Assembly (NCBI GenBank): GCA_002270565.1
Contig: NQMI01000050.1
Location: forward strand, 221,680 to 285,679
Direction of reading: 5' to 3'
Origin: Stenocarpella maydis
Taxonomy: Eukaryota; Ascomycota; Sordariomycetes; Diaporthales; Diaporthaceae
DNA length: 64,000 bases
The stretch's first letter is position 1, and each line of letters opens with the position of its first letter. This document shows positions 12,280 through 22,542 of this stretch, piece after piece. Under the pieces are notes generated by a model. The model was not told the DNA's origin. It saw only the letters and a list, made by a program, of their open reading frames with translations, and made no database searches. The position numbers and the translations under genes are program-made.

Positions 12280-13771
12280 TGGCAAGCCTCTACCCCTTTT
12301 CACTAGCGATGTCTTTCTAGGCGTGGAACAGTTGTGAATTACATTTACGATACCCCTTCTGCAATAATAAACCATTTATATCCTGTGACCGAGCCCCATG
12401 AAGCCGTGCTCCGGAACGCGCTCAGGCCTGACTTCACCGTCGATTCCTATCAAATGATAATATTTGCAAGCCAGTGTCAACTTTACCGGGGGTATACCCT
12501 CCTCTTGTAGTGGTGTATTCATCCTATTTCTACTTCAACTGAGAATTATAAAATGCCCTGTGAAGTTAATGCTACATTAGGGTAGAAGTCGATTTATCAC
12601 ACCCTTCTTGCTAGCAAGGTCTGATTTTTTTTTTAATTCAAGAAAAAGACAAGAGTAAAGAAAAACCCATCTATAAACCCTGCGGAGTCTTTTGCGAATT
12701 ACCTACAAAGCCTCCCATGTGTCATGAATGGGTGTATGCTTAGGTCGAACTTGAGAATGTCCATTACAGTACCGACCCTGGAGTGTTCAAAATTCATTCA
12801 CTACAGTCTAGGAGAACCTACCCTAGTACAATATGGATTGTACTCCAATGTGACTGGACAATGGGTCAAGGATATCAGTATGCAGGTTGATATAGCCAAG
12901 TCGCCACTCTTGGACCTGCTGTTTCGCAAAATTGATAGCTCGCTGTCTTGAATGATATTAACCTTAATTATGGGAATGCGCAGACGAGACATATCTACCA
13001 TACCTTCTTCTGGCGATAAGTGTTCCACAGCTTCGACGTCACGAAAATGTCCTTGAGTTCAACAAGACCTTAGTTAATTGCTCGACGAATGCTATTTCCT
13101 GCTTCTTTTTCATTCCGGTAATCATATGGCGGTCGAAAAGTCGACATCGCGCCTTGATTCCCTAGCTGGTTTTGTTCTGAATCCGATCATAATACCCTTT
13201 AAAACACGAGAACTGCAGGCGGTCCCTTCATACAGTCGTAAACATTCGAACGCTCAAAGACCCAGTGTTAGATAATAAATACAATGCCGGCAACCGAAAT
13301 TTCAAAATACATAATAAGCCTGGCACTAAGAAAATAGTGACAGCTCAGGCCAAGTACGTCGACCAATGCCGCGGCAGCTTCCCAGGGTGCGTTGATTTGG
13401 ATACATGTTAGCCAGATTCTGGTGTGTTTTCTTTTATCACATGATGCGGACGTTAGACACCCATTCTGCACGGTTTATTAAGCTATATCACTCACGGCTT
13501 TACCGGCAGATTCGTTTGGTCTCGAGTCTATTCCGCGGACTGATGGTCTACCACGTCCATGGATGTGTACCTGCGCTTCTGCATTCCCGTTTGGTCCTTT
13601 GAGTTAGTCAGGGGTTTCCCCAAGTCGGCCGAGGTCTGGACATCAGAAATGAAATTTGGGCAGTCTATCGGGGTACATATACACTGTGGGCTACAAGACC
13701 TATAGGCTGCTCGCCCAGCCTGGCGAGCAAGACGTTTTGAGAATATAGCATAGCAAACATTACGTTCTACC
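12280..13771. other. Intergenic, moderately AT-rich
   Basis: Short unrecognised frames only. No coding gene is supported before the 5S rRNA gene. Confidence 0.45.
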
Positions 13772-13890
13772 ACATACGACCATACGTACCAGAAAATTCG
13801 GGATCCCGTCCGCTCTCCCATAGACAAGCTGGTAACGGCTGGATTAGTAGTTGGGTCGGTGACGACCAGCGAATACCCGGTGTTGTATGT
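13772..13890 (+). rRNA. 5S ribosomal RNA
   Basis: The gene starts ACATACGACCATAC and ends GGTGTTGTATGT, whose ends pair to form helix I. Inside are the conserved fungal 5S blocks GGGATCCCGTCCGCTCTCCC, TAGTAGTTGGGTCGGTGACG and ACCAGCGAATACCC. Length is about 119 bases. It is followed at once by a T8 run (13890-13898), the Pol III terminator. A single dispersed 5S copy is typical of filamentous ascomycetes such as Neurospora. It lies in sequence without nearby protein genes. Confidence 0.92.
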
Positions 13891-15122
13891 TTTTTTTCTT
13901 TTCTTTTTCCTCATGGGCTGGGACGTGAAGCCGTTTACTGCTGTGTGCTGTACCCTAGGGGGGCAGGCAGATGGTCAAGGGGCGGAGGTTAGATGCTCGA
14001 TGATGTTTGCTTTTGCCTCTTTTGCGACGGTGATTGGATGTCGGAGTCGTGACTGACTGATGTTTGTGACGGTGGTGGGCGGGTTGGATCCGTAATCCAC
14101 TGGCCCATGACTCTCTCCGTGGTCCGTGCCGGTCATCGTACCCAAAAGCCGCTGCATCAGCGGTATATCATCCAGCGGCACAGCATAGAAATTCCGGTGC
14201 AAGTCTAATTGATTTGGCCCCTTTATTAAAGAATAGGCTGCTCTTTTTGTTTTGCTCATATTTACTTTTCTGGTGCAGGGAGTGGGGGGTTCTGGATATA
14301 ATCAAGGCAGACGAGTAGCCCCCGTTAAGTATGGACAAAATATGAGCCAATGCCCGTGAAATACACGCCAACAGGCATCCCTTGGTTTACATGGGCATCC
14401 AGCTGCTGCCGTTAGCCCATCTGTCTGCCAACCCGTCCGACAAAGATTGCTCGTATCCATGATGAACCAGGCACATTACCCACTCGCAATTCCAATGCGC
14501 TGATGCGGGAATGCAGTCGGGTGACGTCGGAGGCTTGTCCACCTGGCGGGCAACACTCGACCCTTTTAGCGGCTCGGGGCGGCTCGCACACGATTGGTGC
14601 GGGTAAATGGCAGGATAAATTCAACGACGACGGTCCAGCTGAAGCAGTTTTGGCGGGCGCGGCTCCTTCTGGCGAGGGTTCCAGGCGCATCCTTGACCGC
14701 CGCGGGCTGGGTTGCGTGGGTCAGGGGAGCTGCTGGCTGCCAGCGCGAGGTGGGATGAAGCTCCCAACAGCAAGCAGCTCCTCGTCAGGTCTGCCTGCGA
14801 ATGAGGGGTCACGATGTTCGAGCCTTGAGGTCCAGTCTCGCGCGTCTGTCTGTCTGATTACCCGACCGACTATCGACCAGCCTTGATATACTGCTGACCT
14901 GCGCGCCCGTCTGGTCTCTCAAGTGGATTGATTGTTCAGTTCTTCCCTTCCTCTCCCTCGTTGTCTAAGCTCCGTCTCAACCTAGCTAAGCTTCGTCATC
15001 ATTGCATCACGCAGCCAACTCATCACCCTCCCCACGTCCTCTCTTGACTACTCCTGACTAGATTCTCGAACCCGTAGGCTGTATTCTTGAGACTCACATC
15101 CCTCGGCATCCTCGTTTCAAAA
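13891..15122. other. Upstream region of the xylitol dehydrogenase gene
   Basis: No gene is supported. The last 200 bases are pyrimidine-rich (for example 14939-15060), as is common just upstream of fungal transcription starts. The longer frames at 14412-14886 overlap on both strands and have no family resemblance. Confidence 0.4.
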
Positions 15123-16267
15123 ATGGAGGGAAAATCCGTAAGTAGCCTCCCCAGCGCCTCCCTGTTTCTCAGCCCACGGCCGGCCCAGCTGACCCCCGAC
15201 CTCAGAACAAATCATTCGTGCTCAACAAGGTCAAGGACGTCTCCTTCGAGGACCGCCCAGTACCCAAGCTCACCTCCCCGAACGACGTCCTCGTCGCCAT
15301 CGCGTACACCGGCATCTGCGGCTCAGACGTCCACTACTGGCAGCATGGCGGCATCGGCAAGTTCACCGTGAACGAGCCCATGGTGCTGGGCCACGAGTCC
15401 GCCGGCGTCGTCGCACAGGTCGGCGACGCAGTCACAACCCTCAAGGTCGGCGACCGCGTCGCCGTCGAGCCGGGCTACCCCTGCCGCCGCTGCCCCAGCT
15501 GCCTGGCCGGCAAGTACAACCTCTGCCCGGAGATGCGCTTCGCCGCCACTCCCCCCATCAACGGCACCCTGACCGGCTTCTGGGCCGCCCCCGAGGACTT
15601 CTGCTACAAGCTGCCCGACAACATGTCCCTGCAGGAGGGCGCCCTCATCGAGCCCCTCGCCGTCGGCGTGCACATCTCCCGCCTGGCCCAGCTGTACCCG
15701 GGCCAGTCCGTGGTCGTCATGGGCGCCGGCCCCGTCGGGCTTCTCTGCGCCGCCGTCGCAAGGGCCTTTGGCGCATCCACGGTCGTGAGCGTCGACATCG
15801 TCCAGTCCAAGCTTGATTTCGCAAGGGACTTCGCCGCCACCCACACCTACCTTTCGCAGCGCGTCTCCGCCGAGGAGAATGCCAACAACATCAAGCGGGA
15901 GGCCGGCCTGCCAGACGGCGCGGACGTCGTCATCGACGCCACCGGCGCGGAGCCCAGCATCCAGGCCTCGATCCACGTCCTCAAGAACGGCGGCCACTAC
16001 GTGCAGGGCGGCATGGGCAAGGCTGATATCAACTTCCCCATCATGGCGTTTGCCGTCAAGGAGGCCACTGCTCACGGGTGCTTCCGCTACGGCAGCGGTG
16101 ACTACAGGCTGGCTGTGGAGCTGGTCGCAAGCGGCAAGATCGACGCAAAGAAGTTGATCTCACAAACAGTGCCGTTCGAGAAGGCACTAGAGGCGTTCGA
16201 GAAGGCCAAGGAAGGGCAGGCGATCAAGATGTTGATTGCTGGACCAAATGAGAAGATCGAGGGCTAA
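15123..16267 (+). CDS. xdh1: D-xylulose reductase (xylitol dehydrogenase)
   Basis: Two exons, 15123-15137 and 15206-16267, give 358 residues, the usual family length. The five-codon first exon MEGKS ends at a GTAAGT donor and joins in phase to [14 protein letters not shown]. The protein is a zinc-dependent medium-chain dehydrogenase/reductase that oxidises xylitol to D-xylulose with NAD+ in pentose catabolism, in the cytosol. Seen directly: catalytic zinc ligands in [10 protein letters not shown] and GHESAG, the four structural-zinc cysteines in [16 protein letters not shown], the Rossmann motif [10 protein letters not shown], and an acidic residue after the second strand (VSVDI) that fits NAD preference. 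Similarity runs along the whole length to fungal XDH rather than to L-arabinitol dehydrogenase. Sorbitol activity is also possible. The neighbours are not related by pathway. Confidence 0.93.
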
Positions 16268-16766
16268 GTAGCGCAGGGGAGACTACATAGTCTTGAAGAT
16301 CTGTTGGGTGCGGTGTCCAGGAAAAGTTAGGCATAGTGAGCATAGGTTGTTGAGGGAGCAGTTGTTACTCGGTTGGTAATCGATGACGAGCGAGGTATGA
16401 AATTCCACAATGATTCCCATCATGATAAAGCTTATATGGTGAGCGCTGCTTCTCATATTTGTTTTCTATCCTGTCTCTGGCAACAGATGACTCCACGGCC
16501 TAAAAATATTGGTTCAGACCATAAAGACACCGGCCAGCCAGTAGTGTCTGATCAAACACAAGGATCTATCACAACTTTAGAACCTGCTCCGTTTCTACTT
16601 ACCTGGTTACTATACTTGGTATGTAGCTATGGAGGTGGTTCTGTAAGCTCCTAGACCTTGCTCTGGTACAGTGCTGCCCTTGGACAATGACCTGAAACTT
16701 TGGGCATGGTGAATGAAATATTAAAAATTGGTGCAAAAGTATGGACGGCAATATAGCAAAACTGAA
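16268..16766. other. 3' flank of xdh1, no gene
   Basis: No coding or RNA feature is supported between the xylitol dehydrogenase stop and the tRNA-Val gene. Confidence 0.4.
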
Positions 16767-16891
16767 TGTCCATGACAGGGATCGAACCTGTGATCTTCTG
16801 CGTTTCAACAAAGATTCACTGCTTGCGACTACGACAGCCAAACAATCAAACAGATGTAAAGCAGACGCGGTAACCACTGCGCCACACGGAC
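16767..16891 (-). tRNA. tRNA-Val (anticodon TAC), with intron
   Basis: On the minus strand the exons 16891-16855 and 16802-16767 fold as a full tRNA. The acceptor GTCCGTG pairs with CATGGAC, the D-arm is GCGC...GCGC-like, the anticodon stem TCTGC/GCAGA has loop TTTACAC (anticodon TAC), and the T-arm contains GGTTCGATCCC. A 52-base intron (16803-16854) sits after position 37, the canonical place for nuclear tRNA introns. Discriminator A is at 16767. It lies right beside the transposon nest. Confidence 0.9.
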
Positions 16892-16994
16892 AACGGATGG
16901 TTGACACAGTCCGAGGCTTAAAAAGGTTAATAGCTTACACCCAAATCTAAAAATATCTATTTAGGTTTCACCAGATTTGTAACAAAACAATCTA

Positions 16995-18438
16995 GAGTGC
17001 CCCCCCGGGCAGCTGAACACCCCCCACTATTGAACACGTTATCAATACCAACCCCTCCCCATCGTCGCCAACTTTAACTAGCCACAACTTTACGAAATAA
17101 TTTTTCCTCTGCACCGGATTAATTGCAATGGATTTATAATCGTCTTATGAATCTAGTATTCAACTTGCCCTAAAGAGTTTCTATAATAGGGATATAACTT
17201 TGCACGAAGCAGTAAAGCAATATAGAGTCCTGCTATCTATACTATCCACTCGAAAAAACGGCCATTCTTTATGAACTCATGCAAGTAAAGCCCAATTAAA
17301 GCTATCACCAGCTATAGAGTAGTTAATTGTTAACTAGATTCTAGCAAAAGAACGCTAGAAATGCCCTCCCTTAAAGGCTATAATCTACCACTTTGCAAAG
17401 GCCCTGCTAGATATCCTTGGCTATAACAAGAGGCTAGGTAAGAACTAGATTGATTGCTTTCTCGCTTGTCATCCTTAAGTATAAATAAAGCCCGGCGTTC
17501 CTCTTAATACTAGCTGAATTAAATATACTATAAAAGAGGAGCTAGAAGGGTTTTATAGCCAGCTAAGGGCTATTATAAGGGAGAAATTCATTATGCCAGA
17601 CTATATCATTAATATTTATGAGATTGACTTCTAGGGCTGCTAAATTTAAAAGTAAATTATCATTAGGCAAATAGATATACTAATAGTAAATATTATGAAA
17701 GCAAAAGGAGATAACTAGGCAAGTATTATTAAGGCTATTACTGCTAATAGCTGGCGCCTCACTTTGCTATATATTTTGGCCTATAAATACATTTAGAAAC
17801 AATATATTTTAGAACCCCTATCTCCCTTTAAGTTGGATTGTAGTGAGAATAAGTAGTTTATAGCTAATTTCTTTTACCATTAGTTTATAAATATCTTTCT
17901 TTTTAAAATGAAGCCCTTAAGAAGGTATAATTAGCAGCTATTGTTACTTAATGGCTTAATAACCTATCTCTCTGAATCCCTAATGGCCCAGGCTTAGGTA
18001 AATAGGATATATATGCTTTATTTGCTAGCCTATACCTCCTATATCACCCAGCCCTGTAATAAGGGCCCATTCTTGCTGTTAAACTGCTTCTATAGGTAAA
18101 AGTTAATGTAAATCAGCTTTCTCCCAGGTAGTACTACTATTAACAAATGGTTGATAATTAGCTGTTATTAACGGGCTTCCAAGAAGGTAATAATCTTAAA
18201 TAATATTTAAGCGGGCTTTTCCTATACTAGAATAGTACCTTTTAACCTGGGGAAGGTTCTAGAGGGACCGCTGGGTTAAGAGGAGGTTTAGGGCGCTATT
18301 TTAAGTGTTCTGGAGGCTGAAAATACTACAATACTAAGCAATTAAAGTCATAATATACTTCCCACACTAACGAAGGCCTTAGAGGCTGCTTTATTGTATA
18401 GGGCCCTGCTCTGGAATAGCAATAATCCCTTGCAATGT
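16995..18438 (+). mobile_element. RIP-damaged pogo/Fot1-like DNA transposon, 3' end missing
   Basis: From 17128 one reading frame shows a recognisable pogo-type transposase interrupted by many TAG/TAA codons, most at places where Trp or Gln is expected, the pattern left by C-to-T change. Recognisable blocks are the psq-like start (SIQLALKSFYNRDITLHEAV), LSPAIE followed by a stop where W is expected, the CENP-B-like GKN-stop-IDCFLACHP, then INIYEIDF. The left end, directly after a TA dinucleotide (16993-16994), begins with a C7 run and GGGCAGCTGAACACCCCCC, a plausible terminal inverted repeat. No matching right end is present: a copia LTR begins at 18439 and the element does not resume beyond it. 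The element is dead. Confidence 0.75.
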
Positions 18439-18983
18439 TGTTAAACGGAACCGCTCAGCAGGGCGTTAGACTTCATGCAAGGAGTTACCCTAGACTTGCG
18501 AGTTAGGCGATTTTCGCTAAGTACGCCCAGTGCGTGCGCGATACAAGATGAGTTTGGTGGCCGTGAGTCGATTATTTTAGTCTGCATTTGCACCTTAATT
18601 TAGACCTCTGCATTACCCTTATTTCTTATCCAAAAAGTATATACCTTAGTTTATTAGATAGCTTGATTTCTGAAGTTTATATATACTTAATTTGGGCATT
18701 GCTAGGGCTATAGTTAGCTGGTTACTTGGAACTAAAGATGGTATATTGGAAGGGCGAATTTTCTGGGTTTTGCAAACTTGCACCAGAGCCCACCACAGCA
18801 TGCCCGCGGGTGAGATAATGTTGGAGGGTATATAGGGAGGGCTTATAGAAGCCCAACTTAATTCAATACAAAGTTGTTCAAACCATTATCAATCATCCCA
18901 ATTCGCGTTAGAGCACCATACTGCAACCCTATCGGAAAACACACACGCTAAACTGAATGCTATTCTATAGCACAAATTCATCA
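18439..18983 (+). repeat. Copia 5' LTR
   Basis: The LTR begins TGTTAAACGG and ends ...TTCATCA, giving the expected TG...CA ends. It is about 545 bases long. A TATA-like TATATAGGG lies near 18830, fitting an LTR promoter. Its first 250 bases match, as an inverted copy, the sequence at 19691-20012. The differences I compared are mostly C/T transitions, plus a change in the copy number of a 26-base unit. Confidence 0.78.
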
Positions 18984-18985
18984 GA

Positions 18986-19000
18986 GGTTATGAGCCCGGC
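18986..19000 (+). other. Primer binding site, half-molecule initiator tRNA-Met type
   Basis: The sequence GGTTATGAGCCCGGC is the reverse complement of the anticodon stem-loop of initiator tRNA-Met (GCCGGGCTCATAACC). It starts two bases after the LTR end. Priming from a cleaved half of initiator tRNA is known for Drosophila copia and its relatives, which supports the Ty1/copia assignment. Confidence 0.7.
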
Positions 19001-19142
19001 TCTAGCAGTCAGCGCTCTGAAACAACATTGAATTTAGGCCTTAAAAAGCCTACCTATCTGTACGCTACAGCGCTATTTGCACTGATTAGCGGACCAGCCA
19101 AAACATCGCTGGTTTGGGCCTGCAACGCTCAGAAACAACTGC

Positions 19143-19222
19143 AAAAAGAGCAAAAGTTGCTCGCTGGGTGATTTGAACCCACGACCCTCAGCGCACATTG
19201 TGCCACGGACACCATTTCTCAC
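19143..19222 (-). other. tRNA-like Pol III relic in the copia leader
   Basis: Read on the minus strand, this has a B-box-like GGTTCAAATCA, short complementary ends (GTTGC and GCAAC) and downstream T-runs (TTTT, then TTTTT). Stems are imperfect, so no amino acid can be assigned. It may be a tRNA-derived fragment or chance. Confidence 0.3.
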
Positions 19223-19432
19223 AATTGCAACTCCAACGCTAGCATTTTGTACGAGGGAAAGTTTCACTTGAGAGACTACAGGTCAGAGGGTCACGCCTAG
19301 GATTTCTACGGAATAGGCACTGAGGAAATATACGACTATACTATTGGGTTGCTACGAATCACACTTTCTAGCAATATTCTGCCCCTTATATACCTATTCT
19401 CTAGGTGTATTTAGTCTTCCTCAACAGCCAAT

Positions 19433-19689
19433 ATGGCTTCTAGTGCCCCTGCAGAGGGGACTACCCCTAATTCCCGGGGGAATAGGGCTCTAGCAGAGCG
19501 CCTAGATCTGCAAAATCAGCAGATTTTAGACCTAAACACCCGTTTAGAGTCTGTACAAGAGCTATTAGCTCAGCAAGTAGCCACTAGCAATACCCTTCAA
19601 GGTACGCTAGGGGAATTAGCTACTGCTATTCAGGGCCTATCGGCCCTAGTAGCCCAGCAGGCGCCCCAGCCTGCGCCTCCGGCGCCTCC
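19433..19689 (+). CDS. Copia Gag N-terminal fragment
   Basis: About 85 residues are open from ATG 19433 to the unknown base at 19690. The fragment is helical and probably coiled-coil (LDLQNQQILDLNTRLESVQ), then Ala/Gln/Pro-rich, like the N-terminus of fungal copia Gag proteins. The frame continues past the N to 19774, but those codons are antisense LTR sequence, not Gag. Function would be nucleocapsid formation; the fragment alone is not functional. Confidence 0.6.
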
Positions 19690-19690
19690 N
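19690..19690. other. Unknown base marking an assembly join
   Basis: The only N in the window lies exactly where gag sequence changes to inverted LTR sequence. It probably stands for a collapsed gap rather than one uncertain base. Confidence 0.75.
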
Positions 19691-20012
19691 AGCCCTAGCA
19701 ATGCCCAAATTAAGTACATACAAACTTCAGAAATCAGGCTATCCAATGCACTAAGTCATATACTTTTTGGGTAAGAAATAAGGGTAATGCAGAGGTCTGA
19801 ATTAAGGTGCAAATGCAGGCCAAAATAATCAACTCACGGCCACCAAACTCATCTTGCGTCACGCACGCACTGGGCGTACTTAGCGAAAATCGCCTGACTC
19901 ACAAGTCTAGGGTAACTCCTTGCTAGAAAGTCTAGGGTAACTCCTTACAACGAAGTCTAGGGTAACTCCTTGCACGGAGTACCAACGCCCTGCTGAGCGG
20001 TTCCGTTTAACA
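19691..20012 (-). repeat. Inverted copia LTR copy, 5' portion
   Basis: The reverse complement starts TGTTAAACGGAACCGCTCAG at 20012 and follows the LTR at 18439 to about its first 250 bases. It has three copies of a 26-base unit containing AAGGAGTTACCCTAGACTT (19905-19976), where the left LTR has one. It faces the left LTR head to head, so the two belong to different insertions or to a misjoined region. Confidence 0.8.
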
Positions 20013-20039
20013 TTATCTATTTAATATATTATAAATTAA

Positions 20040-20530
20040 ATCCTTATTACTATTAATTACTTTACTAACTAATTACTTTCCTTTTTATTCTTTATTAATT
20101 ATTATTAAGATTTTATTAATATTAAGTACTTCTTTAATTTAAATCTAACTTCTTCTAGCTCTTTAGTATTTTATAAGCTTAATATTAGCCTTTTTAAGTA
20201 TATAAACCTTATTAATTAAAAGAGTAATTAAATATATTATTATTTACATACCCTTTTAAAACTTTTTAATTACTTTAACAATTAATATAAGGAAGCTGTC
20301 TTAATAATTAGGGATTTTAATCTTAAAAACATTGAATTATTACACAGCTTAATAATTATTTGGAAGTACTTTGAATTTCTGTTTTAAGGGTAATATAGGT
20401 AGTAATTACTTTAAAATTTATAAATAAATATTTAGGTTAAAAATAATAAAATCTAAATCCTATAGATAAATACTAGCCTATTTAGATTTAGCTTTTATAG
20501 TGTTTTTATTAAACCTTCATTATAAGCTAC
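20040..20530 (+). repeat. Diverged repeat family A, copy 1
   Basis: Shares ordered blocks with 63535-64000 on the same strand, for example AGTATTTTATAAGCTTAA versus ATATTTTATAAGCTTAA, GGAAGCTGTCTTAATAATTA versus GGGAGCTACCTTAATAATTA, and AAATCTAAATCCT followed by ACAAATACTAGC-like sequence. The differences fit AT-biased decay. Confidence 0.7.
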
Positions 20531-21689
20531 TTTAAATATAATAAGAATTTTAAACTTAATAATATAATTAATTAAGGCCTAAATAAAAGGATTAATCTCA
20601 TTATTATATATATACTTTCATAATAGAAATACGATAATATTTAATACCTATAATATATAAAACAAGTATAATGATATATTAATAAAAATAATATTATTAT
20701 TTTCAGAATATTATTTAAACTTTACTATTTTATAGTTTTCATATTTATTCGAACTAAATATTTAATACATACCTTTAGTTTCTATATATATTAAAATATT
20801 TAATTTATTTTAAATCATCTTTAGTATTTATTCATTTACTTAAAATAAGCTTAATCATTTAGCCTAATAAGAACCTAAACTTTACGAATGAATTAAAAAG
20901 ATAATGATTATTTTAAATACAAATACGTAATAAGATATATTAGCTCTTTATATTAATATATAAAATAATTATTATTTATTATTAAGTCTTAACTTATATA
21001 CATTTAGCCTGTTTATATTAATTAAAGTATATAATAATTATTATTAAGGTTATTTAGCTTATTATAAAACTCATGTTTAAGGATTTTATAATTAGCTTTT
21101 TAATAACTATATAGTTAATTAAGTATAGGTTTTAAGTTTAATTATATTTACATAAAATATTATCTTAAATGTTTATTAATTAGTTTATTATTATATAGTA
21201 CTAATAAAGAGTTACCTATATATTTTATTTTTGCTAAGTTATATTAAATATTCTTAAAGAAGTTTTTTAATTATATATTTAATAAGTTTTTATTCTCTAT
21301 TTCAGTTAGATTTATAATTTTTTAATATATAATTCTTTATAGCTATATTATTGTATTATATTATGTTATCGTATAATTTAAGATATATTAAAGATCTTAA
21401 TTATTATAGTCATATTCATAAGTCTTATACTATATTTGTTTCATTTTGAAATAGCTTAAATAAATAAAACTAATTTACTTTGTTAAGATATAGGATATAT
21501 ATTATTGTTATAGAATTCTAATATATCAAAGACCTTAATAAATAATGAACTAAAAGAATAATATAAAAATATATGATGTAATTAATATTAAAAAATGGCT
21601 ATTTTATATAAATCTCAATACTTTCAAACCTTATTATACCTAGCTTAATTACTTAAAATTTATAAAGTTAATTAAAAAAGGAATTAAGT

Positions 21690-22130
21690 ATAGTTAGTAA
21701 TAATTACTACTAATTCTTATTATATATCTAGCCTTGACTAGGTGCTAAGGTAGCCTAAAGTTAATAAATTTACTTAAAAACTAGCTACTTCCTGCTCCTG
21801 GCTACTTCCTCGTACTCTATATTAATTAAGTATAGTTAGTATTAATTAGTACTTACTTTTATTAATTATTTATTCCTAGGTAGATACTAGGATTAATAGA
21901 AGTTAATAAATATTACGAAATTAATCTACTTTTTAATATACTTTACTTATTAGTAAATTATATTGCAGTTAATATTAATTAATTAATTATAGTTACTACT
22001 AATTAATACTAACTTTATTAATTCTTTAGCTATAGATAAGTGCCTAAGTTAATAGAAGTTACTAAATATTATAAATTTAATTTACTTACTAATATAATCT
22101 ACTTACTGGTAAATTATGTTATTTGAAGAT
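21690..22130 (+). repeat. Three tandem AT-rich units of about 140 bases
   Basis: Units near 21690, 21833 and 21985 each contain TAGTTA(G/C)TA..., an AT stretch, a CCTAGGT/GCTATAG-like core and TTAATA-(G)AAGTTA(A/C)TAAAT. The first unit, in reverse orientation, resembles 63095-63215, including a block of form AGTAGCTAGTTTTTA and AAATTTATTAACTTT. Confidence 0.55.
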
Positions 22131-22542
22131 TAAAATTACATTCTATATTGTATGGTTTATATTTTATATTTCAAGTAAATGATTTAGAGAACTAAGGCAA
22201 TAATGTTGCGCTATCCTATTGTCACACGAAAAAGACCACTGTACTATTAGGACAAAAGTGTGCTGCATACCCTGCATAGTACCCTTAGCCTTATATCGTG
22301 ACACCTATTCAGAACGCACTCCCCCGGGTAGTAGCTTATGTAGATGATGAAATGCACTTCGGCGTTGGGGAGCGTGTACCTCAGGAGCTAAATGCTGCGA
22401 TGGGGGTTGCAGGGATACATACATGATATATCTGCTCAGGATGAGCTTGAGACCGATGTAGCCTCCGGATAGCAAATGAAGACGACGGTTACAAAACAAC
22501 TATACGATACTAGTACTTATTGTGATAACAAAGCCCTAACTA

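Larger units (their letters stand above)
18439..19689 (+). mobile_element. Ty1/copia retrotransposon, 5' part only (LTR, primer site, gag start)
   Basis: The order is LTR (18439-18983), a primer binding site complementary to the initiator tRNA-Met anticodon arm (18986-19000), a 430-base leader, and the start of gag (19433). Base composition is normal and the gag frame is open, so this copy is far less damaged than the adjacent pogo element, which it truncates. The element stops at a single unknown base (19690), beyond which an inverted LTR of the same family begins. The protease, integrase and reverse transcriptase regions are absent from the window. Confidence 0.78.
20013..22542. repeat. AT-rich RIP-type repeat block, no genes
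   Basis: About 2.2 kb (20013-22200) is extremely AT-rich with no open frame of useful length, typical of transposon DNA eroded by RIP. Parts can be matched to other places in this window (separate entries). Composition returns to normal after about 22200, where nothing is recognised before the monooxygenase stop codon. Confidence 0.75.

Noticed and set aside
15323..16075. 250-codon antisense frame
   Set aside because: A shadow of the GC-biased xylitol dehydrogenase gene; Gly/Ala/Asp-rich with no family resemblance.
19690..19774. Extension of Gag past the N
   Set aside because: Those codons are reverse-complement LTR; the frame is open by chance across an assembly join.
21690..22130. CRISPR-like array
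   Set aside because: The tandem AT-rich units are about 140 bases, imperfect, without spacers, and the genome is fungal.
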